Shown: piece after piece, positions 52,293 through 60,549 of the stretch | How positions within the stretch are numbered: the stretch's first letter is position 1 | Layout: every line of letters begins with the position of its first letter | Assembly: GCA_019166125.1 (NCBI GenBank) | Contig: JAHTBO010000004.1 | Coordinates: 2,115 to 66,114, forward strand | Direction: 5' to 3' | Source: Alcaligenaceae bacterium CGII-47 | GTDB taxonomy: Bacteria; Pseudomonadota; Gammaproteobacteria; Burkholderiales; Burkholderiaceae_B | Length of the DNA stretch: 64,000 bases | The notes under the pieces: model-generated | Database searches by the model: none | What the model was told of the DNA's origin: nothing | The model's input: only the letters and a program-made list of their open reading frames with translations | Position numbers and translations under genes: made by a program

Positions 52293-53783
52293 ATGGTAAA
52301 AATAGCTGGGGGCGCCTTGCTGGCGTCGATCACCATAGACCGCGAGTCCTCCAAGACCATTGGCACTCAGATTTGTGCAGCCTTGCGCAAAATGATTTTT
52401 GCGGGCGCCCTGAGCGCTGGGGAACGCTTGCCCTCCAGCCGGACGCTGGCCCAAGAGCTCCACGTCTCGCGCACGACGATCAATTATGTGTTCGAGCGTC
52501 TGGCAGAAGAGGGCTTGATTGAATCGCGTACGGGCTCGGGCTCTTTCGTCTGTGAAACCCTCAGCACGCACTTGCCCAAGCTGCCTTCACCCTCGACGCA
52601 GATGCTCGCGCAGCGCCGCAAGAATCTGCGCCTGTCGCGTTGCATGACGCAGGCGATCGATCAGTTTGGTGCGCGCATCCCTCATGAAAAACGGGCCTTT
52701 ACCACCGGTACACCAGCCTTCGATGCCTTTCCCCTGGCGCAATGGTCACGCTTGGTGTCCAAACACTACCGAGAAAAGCGTGACATGGTCATGGGCTATG
52801 GCGATCCGGAAGGTTTTTTTCCCTTGCGCCAGGCGATTGCCAATCACCTTCGTGGTAACCGCGGCTTATCATGTGAGCCCGAGCAGGTGTTTATCGTCAG
52901 TGGCGCGCAACAGGCGTTCAATCTGACCTGCAGTATTTTGCTCAACCCCGGCGATAAGGTCTGGTTCGAGAATCCGGGTGCCATCGGCGCTCGTAATAGC
53001 CTCAACGCGCATGGGATGGACCTGATTCCTGTCCCGATCGATGAAGAAGGGCTGATCGTTGAAGAGGGCCTGAGGCGGGCGCCTTATTTCCGTCTGGCGT
53101 TTGTCACGCCCTCGCACCAGCAACCGATCGGCGTCACCATGAGTCTGGCACGCCGCATCGAGCTGCTACAAGCCGCAGAACAGAGCGATGCGTGGATACT
53201 CGAGGATGACTACGATGGGGAGTTCCGCTATTACCGCAGCCCGCTGCCGACCTTGCAAAGCCTCGATACGGCAGAACGTGTTATTTATGTGGGTACGTTC
53301 AGCAAATCGCTGTTCCCCGCCTTGCGTCTGGGCTATTTCGTTGTGCCGCCGATACTGGTCGACACCTTTCAGAAGATATCCGGTGCGTTTCTTCACGGCG
53401 CCCCATCGAACTTACAGGCGGTGCTGGCAGATTTCATGGATGAAGGGCATTTTGCGACACATATCCGTCGCATGTGCAAGATCTATGCCGAACGCCATGA
53501 CACGCTGATTGATGCCGCAAGTCGTCGTCTGGACGGCTTACTTGATGTGATGTCGACCGAGACCGGGTTTCATACGATTGGGCGCTTGGCGCCCGGGTTC
53601 TCTGAGCAGGCCGTCAGCCAGGCTGCGAGTGCGCGGGCGATCTCCGTATCGCCCATCGGACGCTATTGCATCGAGCCGATCGCCATGCAGGGACTGGTGC
53701 TGGGATTCAGCACCATTCGATCACCAGAGATCAGGGCCGGTATTGAGGTTCTGGGCCAGGTCTTAGAGGCGCTACGACCTTAG
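52293..53783 (+). CDS. MocR/PdxR-type regulator (GntR DNA-binding domain plus aminotransferase fold)
   Basis: A 496-residue regulator. The GntR winged helix spans about residues 18-88 (ICAALRKMIFAGALSAGERLPSSRTLA then HVSRTTINYVFERLAEEG, GSGSFV). The aminotransferase-fold domain has FIVSGAQQAFNLTC, ILEDDYDGEFRYY and the PLP lysine in YVGTFSKSLFPALRLGY. The ATG at 52293 follows AGGGGA; a TTG 36 bases upstream is less likely. It is central in the module: dehydratase/ALDH/GMC genes diverge to its left and the transporter genes converge on its right. It probably senses an amine or PLP adduct and regulates both. Confidence 0.92.
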   Translation: MVKIAGGALLASITIDRESSKTIGTQICAALRKMIFAGALSAGERLPSSRTLAQELHVSRTTINYVFERLAEEGLIESRTGSGSFVCETLSTHLPKLPSPSTQMLAQRRKNLRLSRCMTQAIDQFGARIPHEKRAFTTGTPAFDAFPLAQWSRLVSKHYREKRDMVMGYGDPEGFFPLRQAIANHLRGNRGLSCEPEQVFIVSGAQQAFNLTCSILLNPGDKVWFENPGAIGARNSLNAHGMDLIPVPIDEEGLIVEEGLRRAPYFRLAFVTPSHQQPIGVTMSLARRIELLQAAEQSDAWILEDDYDGEFRYYRSPLPTLQSLDTAERVIYVGTFSKSLFPALRLGYFVVPPILVDTFQKISGAFLHGAPSNLQAVLADFMDEGHFATHIRRMCKIYAERHDTLIDAASRRLDGLLDVMSTETGFHTIGRLAPGFSEQAVSQAASARAISVSPIGRYCIEPIAMQGLVLGFSTIRSPEIRAGIEVLGQVLEALRP

Positions 53784-53818
53784 CTTGTTCGCGGCCGCCT
53801 CTTGTGCCTAGTGTGCCG

Positions 53819-54637
53819 CTAGGGGCGCGGTTTGCCAAAAGTCTGGGCGGCGACCAGCAGGCCGGTTGATATCAGAATCATCAGGGTCGAGATCGAGGTG
53901 ATGGTCGGATCGATCTGATCGCGTAGTGCATTGAACATATTGCGGGTTAAGGTCGAGTTTTCTCCACCAGAAATAAACAGCGCAACCACGACTTCGTCAA
54001 ATGAAGTCAAAAAGGACAGGAGTGCACCCGTGATGACCGAAAAGCGAATCTGTGGCAGTGTCACCCGCATAAAGGCGACAAAGCGCGATGCCCCCAGGCT
54101 GCGTGCCGCCATTTCCTGACTTGGGTCAAAGCCCTTGAGCCCCGCGCTGACGACGATCAGCACCAGCGGGATGGCCAGCAGCGAATGCGCCAGCACCAGG
54201 CCCAGGATGGTATTGAGCAGGCTGAGCTTGGCGTAGACATAGAACGTGCCGATCGCCAGCAAAATAACCGGGATGATCATCGGGGTGATCAGCATCAGAT
54301 AGATCATCCTGCTGGCGCGCATTCTGGACATGGACAGGCCGTAGGCGGCCATGACCCCCATGGGCGTGGCTACGAGCATCGTCAGGATAGCCGCCTTGAC
54401 CGAGGTAAGCGTTGCCTGCATCCACTCAGGTGATTCCAGATAGTGTGTGTACCAGCGCAGCGACCAACTGCTTGGCGGGAATTCCAGGTATTGCGAATTC
54501 GAGAACGACATCGGAATCACGATGAGCGTGGGCGCAATCAGGAATATCATTGCTAGTGTAGATATTAAATATAGCCAAAGTCGCTGCCTGTGGGTGATCT
54601 GCGTCTCGGATGCGGGGTGGTCCAACCAGCGTGTCAT
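53819..54637 (-). CDS. Polyamine-type ABC transporter permease (PotC/PotI-like)
   Basis: A 272-residue permease with six helices. IFLIAPTLIVIPMSFSNSQYLEFPPSSWSLRWYTHY is the characteristic PotC-type start; the cytoplasmic EAA loop is QEMAARSLGASRFVAFMRVTLPQIRFSV and FDEVVVALFISGGENSTLTRNMF follows. It overlaps the preceding permease gene by one base. Substrates of this family include putrescine, spermidine, phosphonates and related compounds. Confidence 0.92.
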   Translation of the reverse strand: MTRWLDHPASETQITHRQRLWLYLISTLAMIFLIAPTLIVIPMSFSNSQYLEFPPSSWSLRWYTHYLESPEWMQATLTSVKAAILTMLVATPMGVMAAYGLSMSRMRASRMIYLMLITPMIIPVILLAIGTFYVYAKLSLLNTILGLVLAHSLLAIPLVLIVVSAGLKGFDPSQEMAARSLGASRFVAFMRVTLPQIRFSVITGALLSFLTSFDEVVVALFISGGENSTLTRNMFNALRDQIDPTITSISTLMILISTGLLVAAQTFGKPRP

Positions 54638-55518
54638 CAGTCCGCCCTCCGGTCAAAACTGCGATCTAGCCGTATCAGGCGTGACACCACATAAAGAATC
54701 AACATCGTCAGTACGAAGAGTACGACGCCCAGCGCACTGGCTGCTCCCCAGTTCACAAACAATTCGATATTCGAGGCGATACGCATAGAGACCAGGATAA
54801 TTTTTCCGCCGCCCAGGATGGCAGGGGTGACATAAAAGCCCAGGCACAGGATAAAGACCATCAGCATGCCGGCAAACAGTCCAGGCAGGGACAGGGGCAG
54901 GAAGACTCTCCAGAATACGAGGGTGGGGCTTGCGCCCAGGTTGGCAGCAGCCTTTAGGTAGTCCTTGTCGATCGAGCGCATGGCGCCATAGACGGGTAGC
55001 ACAAGAAAAGGCAACATAATGTGCACCATGCCCACGAGCGTACCGGTCATATTGTGAACCAGGCTTAGGGGTTCGTTCCACAAGCCCAGTTCCATGCCCC
55101 AATGGTTGATCAGACCCTGGCGTTGCAGCAATACCAGCCAGGCGTAGGTGCGCACCAACAGCGAGGTCCAAAATGGCACGAGCACGGTGATGAGGAATAG
55201 CCCAGCCATGCGCGGGGATAACTGCGAGAGAAAATATGCCAGCGGGTAGCCGATAAGCACGCAGATGAGCGTCGTCAGGATACTGACCTGAAACGTGAGC
55301 TTGAAAACCTGCACATAGGATGAGCTTGTCAGCATGCGCTCGTAGTTCTCCATCGAGAACTGACCGCTCTCGCCGATGAAGGACAGCCAGAATAGCCATG
55401 CCACTGGGATGATCATGATGATCAGCACAAGCAGCACTGCGGGCGAGCACAGACCAAATAAGGTCAGCCGTTCCTTGAGGGCTTCGTGCCGAAGGGCGAG
55501 GGCGTTAGGCTCACTCAT
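54637..55518 (-). CDS. Polyamine-type ABC transporter permease (PotB/PotH-like)
   Basis: A 293-residue permease: LFGLCSPAVLLVLIIMIIPVAWLFWLSF, then YPLAYFLSQLSPRMAGLFLITVLVPFWTSLLVRTYAWLVLLQRQGLINHW, which is highly typical of PotB/PotH, and the loop DYLKAAANLGASPTLVFWRVFLPLSLPG. The ATG at 55518 overlaps the ATPase stop by 8 bp, indicating translational coupling; a longer frame upstream would lie fully inside the ATPase gene. Confidence 0.92.
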   Translation of the reverse strand: MSEPNALALRHEALKERLTLFGLCSPAVLLVLIIMIIPVAWLFWLSFIGESGQFSMENYERMLTSSSYVQVFKLTFQVSILTTLICVLIGYPLAYFLSQLSPRMAGLFLITVLVPFWTSLLVRTYAWLVLLQRQGLINHWGMELGLWNEPLSLVHNMTGTLVGMVHIMLPFLVLPVYGAMRSIDKDYLKAAANLGASPTLVFWRVFLPLSLPGLFAGMLMVFILCLGFYVTPAILGGGKIILVSMRIASNIELFVNWGAASALGVVLFVLTMLILYVVSRLIRLDRSFDRRAD

Positions 55519-56593
55519 CGGACACCAGGACGGTGTCCTCGCGCGCCAGCCCAAGTGTGATGGCGCTGCCTACCGCAGGGGTCAATGCGTCTGACTGGGT
55601 GGCGCTGCGCATATTGATAAGCTGGCCATCCGCCAGTGCAATCTGCGTGAGCACACTGTCCCCCTGGTAGACGATGCTCTGGATCGTGCCCATAAACATA
55701 TTCATCCCTGCCTGCGCTTCGCCCGCCAGCAGTTGCAGTTTCTCGGGCCGCAGCATCAGATAACTATTGGCCCGGATGGCGGTGTCGGTAGGCAAATCCA
55801 GCAGGCGCCCATGACAACGCGCCTGGCTACCCGAGTTCTCGACAGGAAGAAAAGTCGAGTCCCCAATGAAGTCCGCGACGAATCGGTTGGCCGGGCGCTC
55901 GTAGAGCGCCTTGGGTTCGCCCAACTGCATCAGACGCCCCTGGTTGATGACGGCAATCCGATCTGACATTGTTAGCGCCTCGCGTTGGTCGTGCGTAACG
56001 TAAACCGTGGTCATGCCCAGTTTGTCATGCAGATGGCGCAGCTCGATTTGCATGTGTTCACGCAGCTTTTTATCAAGCGCTGATAAGGGCTCATCCATCA
56101 ACAAGATGCGCGGCTCAAAGACAATGGCGCGCGCCAGTGCCACGCGCTGGCGTTGGCCGCCCGATAACTGGGCAATGCCGCGCTCTCCGTAGCCGCCCAA
56201 CTGTACGGTCTCTAGGGCGCGCTCGACGCGCTGCGCGATCTCGTCGCGAGGCAGGCGTCGCAAGCTCAATGGAAACGCGATATTGCCTGCGACCGTCATG
56301 TGTGGAAATAAGGCGTAGCTTTGAAAGACCATGCCGACTTCGCGCTTGTGAGGGGGGGTGCAGATGACTTCGGTCTCGCCGAATTTCAGGCTGCCGCTAT
56401 CAGGTCGGGTAAAACCGGCGATCGTCATCAGCAAGGTGGTCTTGCCAGAGCCCGAGGGCCCCAGAAGGGTGAGGAACTCACCGCTACGCACGCTTAGGTC
56501 GATGTGATCAAGCGCGTAGGCCTTACCGTAGACCTTGGTCATGCCCGTGATTGTGATTGGCAACGAGGCTGCTTTTTGGATCGGCTCATTCAC
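55511..56593 (-). CDS. Polyamine-type ABC transporter ATP-binding protein (PotA-like)
   Basis: A 360-residue importer ATPase. Walker A is GPSGSGKTT, the Q-loop is MVFQSYALFPHMTV, the signature is LSGGQRQRVALARAI, and Walker B is ILLMDEPLSALDKKLR with switch His in YVTHDQREALT. The C-terminal TOBE-type domain (about 270-360) includes YLMLRPEKLQLL and is usual for spermidine/putrescine, iron and sugar importers. It is separated from the binding-protein gene by a hairpin at 56626-56653. Confidence 0.93.
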   Translation of the reverse strand: MNEPIQKAASLPITITGMTKVYGKAYALDHIDLSVRSGEFLTLLGPSGSGKTTLLMTIAGFTRPDSGSLKFGETEVICTPPHKREVGMVFQSYALFPHMTVAGNIAFPLSLRRLPRDEIAQRVERALETVQLGGYGERGIAQLSGGQRQRVALARAIVFEPRILLMDEPLSALDKKLREHMQIELRHLHDKLGMTTVYVTHDQREALTMSDRIAVINQGRLMQLGEPKALYERPANRFVADFIGDSTFLPVENSGSQARCHGRLLDLPTDTAIRANSYLMLRPEKLQLLAGEAQAGMNMFMGTIQSIVYQGDSVLTQIALADGQLINMRSATQSDALTPAVGSAITLGLAREDTVLVSDE

Positions 56594-56625
56594 ACCAGGG
56601 TCTCCTGTTATCTGTATTATTGAAA

Positions 56626-56653
56626 GGCAGCGAACGAGGAGCGGTTCGCTGCC
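56626..56653 (-). terminator. Attenuator-type hairpin between binding-protein and ATPase genes
   Basis: GGCAGCGAAC (56626-56635) and GTTCGCTGCC (56644-56653) make a perfect 10-bp stem with an 8-base loop. On the transcribed (minus) strand it is followed by TTTC, a short T-run. It begins 13 bases after the binding-protein stop. It probably ends or slows part of the transcripts so the binding protein is made in excess over the ATPase and permeases. Confidence 0.65.
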
Positions 56654-56665
56654 TTTGGACGGATA

Positions 56666-57727
56666 CTACTCCAGCATCATGTCCTGATACAGAGCCGCGG
56701 CCTGCTTTTCATTCTTTTCATACCAGTTAATGTCCAGCGAAATCTGCTTGGCGGCATTAGCGGGTGATGAGGGCAAGGTCGCAGCGACGGCATCGCTGAT
56801 TAGGCCGTTGCGGTAGGCATCCTTATTGGTCGGACCATAGGTAATGTACTTGGTCAGACTTGCCTGATATTGAGCCTTGCTGATTTCGCCAAGAAACTTC
56901 ATGGCCGCGTCCTTATTGGGTGCGCCCTTGGGAACCGCAAAGCAATCGTAATCGAGCAGCCCTTGGTCAAACGAGTAGGTGACCTTGGCGCCGTTCTTGG
57001 CGATATCATCGAATCGGCCGTTCCAGCCGGTGGACATATCGACTTCGCCATCCTTCATTAACTGCGCGTGCTGGGCGCCAGAGGACCACCACACGGCGAT
57101 ATGGGGCTTGAGTTCGCGGATCTTGTTGATCGCACGCTCGATACCGCCCTTGGTCGAGAGGACTTCGTACACCTTATCGGGCGCCACGCCATCGGCCATC
57201 AGTGCCGGCTCAAGTGATCCGGCGACCCCACCACGATAGGCGCGCTTACCAGGGAATTTTTTAACGTCCCAAAAGTCAGCCCAAGTCTTGGGGCCGTTCT
57301 GGCCGTATTTTTCTGTATTCCAGGCGAAGACGTTGGAGAACACATCACCGCCCACGCAGAAGGGCGAGGTCATGGATGGGTAAAAATTGGAGACATCGAT
57401 GGTCTTGTAGTCCAGTGGTTCGAGCAGGCCTTCAGCACCCGCCCGCGCCGCGCTGCCTGAACCACTGGCCACGATGTCCATGGTGACTGCACCCGTTTGT
57501 ACCTGCAGGCGCACATCAGACATCCCGCTATAAGTGGTTTGTTTGATATCGACCCCCAGCGCTTTGGCAGCGGGGACGAATAGCGCTTCGCTTTGCGCTT
57601 TTTGGTAGGCGCCGCCCCAGGACGCAATAGTGAGATCGGCGGCACTGACGCTGGCACTGAAAAGGGAAAAAGCGCCGATAACCGCGGTAAAGTGTAGGGC
57701 CCTTCTTGTCTTGGAGATGTCCGACAT
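56666..57727 (-). CDS. Extracellular solute-binding protein of the polyamine-type ABC transporter
   Basis: A 353-residue periplasmic protein. The signal peptide (ALHFTAVIGAFSLFSASVSA) is cleaved before ADLTIASWGGAYQKAQSEALF. VQTGAVTMDIVASGSG, SNVFAWNTEKYGQNGPKTWADFWDVKKFPGKRAY and VDMSTGWNGRFDDIAKNGAKV follow the PotD/PotF-like family plan. The ligand is not deducible, but the co-located amine-oxidising flavoprotein and aldehyde dehydrogenase suggest an amine or polyamine derivative. First gene of the minus-strand importer operon, divergent from the oxidase genes. Confidence 0.9.
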   Translation of the reverse strand: MSDISKTRRALHFTAVIGAFSLFSASVSAADLTIASWGGAYQKAQSEALFVPAAKALGVDIKQTTYSGMSDVRLQVQTGAVTMDIVASGSGSAARAGAEGLLEPLDYKTIDVSNFYPSMTSPFCVGGDVFSNVFAWNTEKYGQNGPKTWADFWDVKKFPGKRAYRGGVAGSLEPALMADGVAPDKVYEVLSTKGGIERAINKIRELKPHIAVWWSSGAQHAQLMKDGEVDMSTGWNGRFDDIAKNGAKVTYSFDQGLLDYDCFAVPKGAPNKDAAMKFLGEISKAQYQASLTKYITYGPTNKDAYRNGLISDAVAATLPSSPANAAKQISLDINWYEKNEKQAAALYQDMMLE

Positions 57728-57829
57728 GATTTTGCTCCTGGCGTTGGTTTCTATGATTTCTAATTCTGCCTAGGCTAATTAAACAGTGCTACTGGATTAC
57801 ATAAAAGGGCCATTATGGAACTATCAACA

Positions 57830-57851
57830 ATACCAATTAATTGATTGGTAT
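57830..57851. promoter_or_regulatory. Perfect palindrome ATACCAAT-N6-ATTGGTAT in the divergent promoter
   Basis: ATACCAAT at 57830-57837 and ATTGGTAT at 57844-57851 flank TAATTG. It lies about midway between the divergent importer operon (start 57727) and oxidase gene (start 57935). The same ATACCAAT half-site occurs at 52261-52268 before the MocR-type regulator gene, so it is a good candidate operator for that protein (inference). Confidence 0.55.
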
Positions 57852-57934
57852 GTGGAAATTTTCAGAATGGATGTGTCCACGCATGCGTGAGCAACCTATG
57901 ATGGTTGTCCAGAGATGGCTAGGGCGATGACATA

Positions 57935-59344
57935 ATGAATCAATATCGAGGCACAAGTTTTTGGTTTGACACCTTGGATGAGGACATACAGGCCAGAGCA
58001 CCTTTATCCGGGCCGATTGATGTCGATGTCGCCATCATCGGTGCAGGCTACACCGGACTGTGGACAGCCTATTACCTGAAGGTGCTCTCGCCGACGACAT
58101 CGATTGCAATTCTAGAGGCTCAGACCGCTGGGTTTGGCGCGTCCGGGCGCAATGGTGGCTGGCTTAAGGGCAGTATGGCTGGCGAGGATACGTACCTGGC
58201 GGGGCAGCCGGCCGAGCGGCGCGAGATCGGGTATGCGCTCTTGCATGGGATTGTGGACCATGTTCGCGATATTCTGATTGACGAAGATATTCAGTGCGGT
58301 TTTCACAAAGGCGGTGTGTTGTTTGCCGCCGCGCGCTATCCCGAGCAACTTGCCTTGGTCCGCCAGCATCTTGAGCGTTTGCGTGAAGCTGGGCATGGTG
58401 AAGACGATTACCGCTGGCTCGATGTCCAGGCCTTGGACCAACAGGTGCGCATGCATCAACCCTATGGCGCGATCTATTCGCCGCACTGCGCAGTCGTGAA
58501 TCCGGCCGAGCTCGTTCGGGGCCTGGCGCGCGCCGTCGAGCGCCGGGGCGCAACAATCTATGAAAACACGCGTGTCGATGATATCCAGGATCGGGTGGTC
58601 GTGACCGGGCAGGGACGGGTTCGGGCGCAGTGGATCGTGCCTGCGCTAGAGGGGTATGCGGGCTCGGTTCGTGGGGGGGGCGGGCTGGTGCTGCCGGTAC
58701 AGAGCCAGATTATCGCCACCGAGCCGCTAAGCGCAGCGCAATGGGATGAGGTCGGCCTGGCGAACCGCCCGGCCTTTAGCGATGGGGGACGACTCATTAC
58801 TTACGGCCAGCGCTCAGCCGATGGTCGCTTGATATTTGGTGCGCGGGGCGGCTATCGCTTTGGCGTCAAGCCGCGCAACGACTTTACCCTGGAAGGGCCT
58901 GAATCCGAGCTGCGAAAAAAATTGATGCTAGAGCTGTTCCCCGCATTGAGTGGGGTGCGCGTCACGCACGGCTGGGGAGGCACGATGGGGATGGCGCGCC
59001 GTTTTGTACCCCATGTCGTGTGCGACACGCGCTCAGGGCTTGCCACGGCAGGTGGCTATGGCGGTGGCGGCGTTGGGGCAGCCAATCTGTTTGGCAGAAC
59101 GCTGGCCGACTTGATTCTGGGCCATGGCACTGCGCTCACGCAGATGCCCTGGGTGATTCAGGGATCGAACCCGCGCCGCGCCTTGCGACGGTGGGAACCC
59201 GAGCCCTTTCCCTGGCTGGCCTACCGCGCGATTCAGGCCGCCTACAATTGGGAAGAATCGCTATGCAGTTCAGCCACGGCAGCGCCCTGGATGAAGGGGC
59301 TAGCGGGTCGAATCAGTGGTGTCTTTGCGCGCCTGATGACCTAA
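57935..59344 (+). CDS. FAD-dependent amine oxidoreductase (PuuB/OrdL-like, DAO family)
   Basis: A 469-residue DAO-type flavoenzyme. The N-terminal YRGTSFWFDTLDEDI is followed by the FAD Rossmann motif VAIIGAGYTGLWTAYYL (about 33-49) and EAQTAGFGASGRNGGWLKGS, as in gamma-glutamylputrescine oxidases and related amine oxidases. A C-terminal VCDTRSGLATAGGYGGGGVGAANLFG contacts FAD. It would oxidise a secondary or primary amine to an imine, giving aldehyde plus amine or ammonia. It is divergent from the polyamine-type importer, which fits oxidation of the imported compound. Confidence 0.9.
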   Translation: MNQYRGTSFWFDTLDEDIQARAPLSGPIDVDVAIIGAGYTGLWTAYYLKVLSPTTSIAILEAQTAGFGASGRNGGWLKGSMAGEDTYLAGQPAERREIGYALLHGIVDHVRDILIDEDIQCGFHKGGVLFAAARYPEQLALVRQHLERLREAGHGEDDYRWLDVQALDQQVRMHQPYGAIYSPHCAVVNPAELVRGLARAVERRGATIYENTRVDDIQDRVVVTGQGRVRAQWIVPALEGYAGSVRGGGGLVLPVQSQIIATEPLSAAQWDEVGLANRPAFSDGGRLITYGQRSADGRLIFGARGGYRFGVKPRNDFTLEGPESELRKKLMLELFPALSGVRVTHGWGGTMGMARRFVPHVVCDTRSGLATAGGYGGGGVGAANLFGRTLADLILGHGTALTQMPWVIQGSNPRRALRRWEPEPFPWLAYRAIQAAYNWEESLCSSATAAPWMKGLAGRISGVFARLMT

Positions 59345-59418
59345 GCGACTGACAGCGCCTGATTCGATTGGATGAGCTATGCTGTGCGCTCGCTCATTCC
59401 GACTGGTTTAAGGTACGC

Positions 59419-60549
59419 ATGGCTCAGGCATTTAACGTTGAAGGTTTCCGGCAAAAGGCACGCGCACGCCTGCCTAAAATGGTGTTTGATTATTTAGAGG
59501 GCGGTGCGGACGATGAGCGCGGCTTGGCGCGCAACCGCGCCGCGTTTGCGCACTGGACGTTTCAACCCAGACGTCTCGTCAATGTGGCAACAAGAGACCT
59601 TAGTATTGATCTGTTGGGCAGGTCTCAATCTTTGCCGTTCCTGGTGGCGCCGACGGGTTTGAATAGCGTGTTTTGGCCCAAAGGTGATGTCGCGCTAGCG
59701 CGTGCTGCGCGACGCGCGGGGATTCCTTTTATCTTGTCCACAGCGGCGAATGCCTCGATTGAGGAATTGGCAGATCAGGCCGGGGGTGAGCTGTGGTTTC
59801 AGCTCTATGTGGTGCATCCTGGTTTGGCCGAGCAACTGGTCAAACGTGCGCTGGCCGCAGGCTATCGCACGCTGGTGCTGACCTGTGATGTGGCCGTCAA
59901 CGGTAAGCGTGAGCGTGATCTGCGTAGTGGCTTTGGCGTGCCGTTTAAATATTCACCCAAGGTCGTTTGGGATGCGCTACGTCACCCGCGCTGGACAATG
60001 AGCCTGCTCTCGGGTGGGTTGCCGCAGATGGCCAACTTTGCCAATCAGGACGCGGACAATATTGAACTGCAGGCGGCCCTGCTGGCGCGCAAGATGGATG
60101 CGAGCTTCGATTGGGATGCCTTGCAACGCCTGCGTGAATTATGGCCGCATCGATTGTTGGTCAAGGGGATTGTGCATCCGCTCGATGCGCAGCACTGCCT
60201 GGATCTGGGCGCTGATGGCGTGGTCCTCTCCAATCATGGGGGTCGACAATTGGATGATGCGTGTTCGCCGATGATGGCTTTAGGGGCCGTGCAGGCGCAG
60301 ACCCGTGTGAGGCCCCTCATCGACTCTGGCTTTCGCCGCGGCTCGGACGTGGTCAAGGCAATGGCGCTGGGGGCCTCGGGGGTGTTGCTGGGGCGGCCAT
60401 TGCTCTATGGGCTGGCCGCCGCTGGCGAAGAAGGCGCAAGCGCCGTGTTGGATATTTTCCGCGATGAAATCGATCGGACCCTGGCAAATCTGGGTTGTGC
60501 GTCGATTCGTGAATTAACCCCCGAGCACGTGGCAAGGGTGCCAGGCTAG
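59419..60549 (+). CDS. FMN-dependent alpha-hydroxy-acid oxidase/dehydrogenase
   Basis: A 376-residue TIM-barrel flavoprotein of the lactate/mandelate/glycolate oxidase family. The N-terminal ARARLPKMVFDYLEGGADDE, FLVAPTGLN, ILSTAANASIEELA and LVLTCDVAVNGKRERDLRSG (substrate loop) are present, as are KGIVHPLDAQHCLDLGADGVVLSNHGGRQLDD with the catalytic His and DSGFRRGSDVVKAMALGASGVLLGR binding FMN phosphate. The ATG at 59419 follows AAGG and gives the standard N-terminus. It follows the amine oxidoreductase by 74 bp and probably oxidises a 2-hydroxy acid to a 2-keto acid. It meets the converging decarboxylase gene stop-to-stop with no spacer. Confidence 0.9.
   Translation: MAQAFNVEGFRQKARARLPKMVFDYLEGGADDERGLARNRAAFAHWTFQPRRLVNVATRDLSIDLLGRSQSLPFLVAPTGLNSVFWPKGDVALARAARRAGIPFILSTAANASIEELADQAGGELWFQLYVVHPGLAEQLVKRALAAGYRTLVLTCDVAVNGKRERDLRSGFGVPFKYSPKVVWDALRHPRWTMSLLSGGLPQMANFANQDADNIELQAALLARKMDASFDWDALQRLRELWPHRLLVKGIVHPLDAQHCLDLGADGVVLSNHGGRQLDDACSPMMALGAVQAQTRVRPLIDSGFRRGSDVVKAMALGASGVLLGRPLLYGLAAAGEEGASAVLDIFRDEIDRTLANLGCASIRELTPEHVARVPG

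Noticed and set aside
54653-55450. A 265-codon alternative minus-strand frame inside the PotB-like gene
   Set aside because: The overlapping frame encodes a clear permease with the right motifs; the alternative product lacks hydrophobic pattern or motifs.
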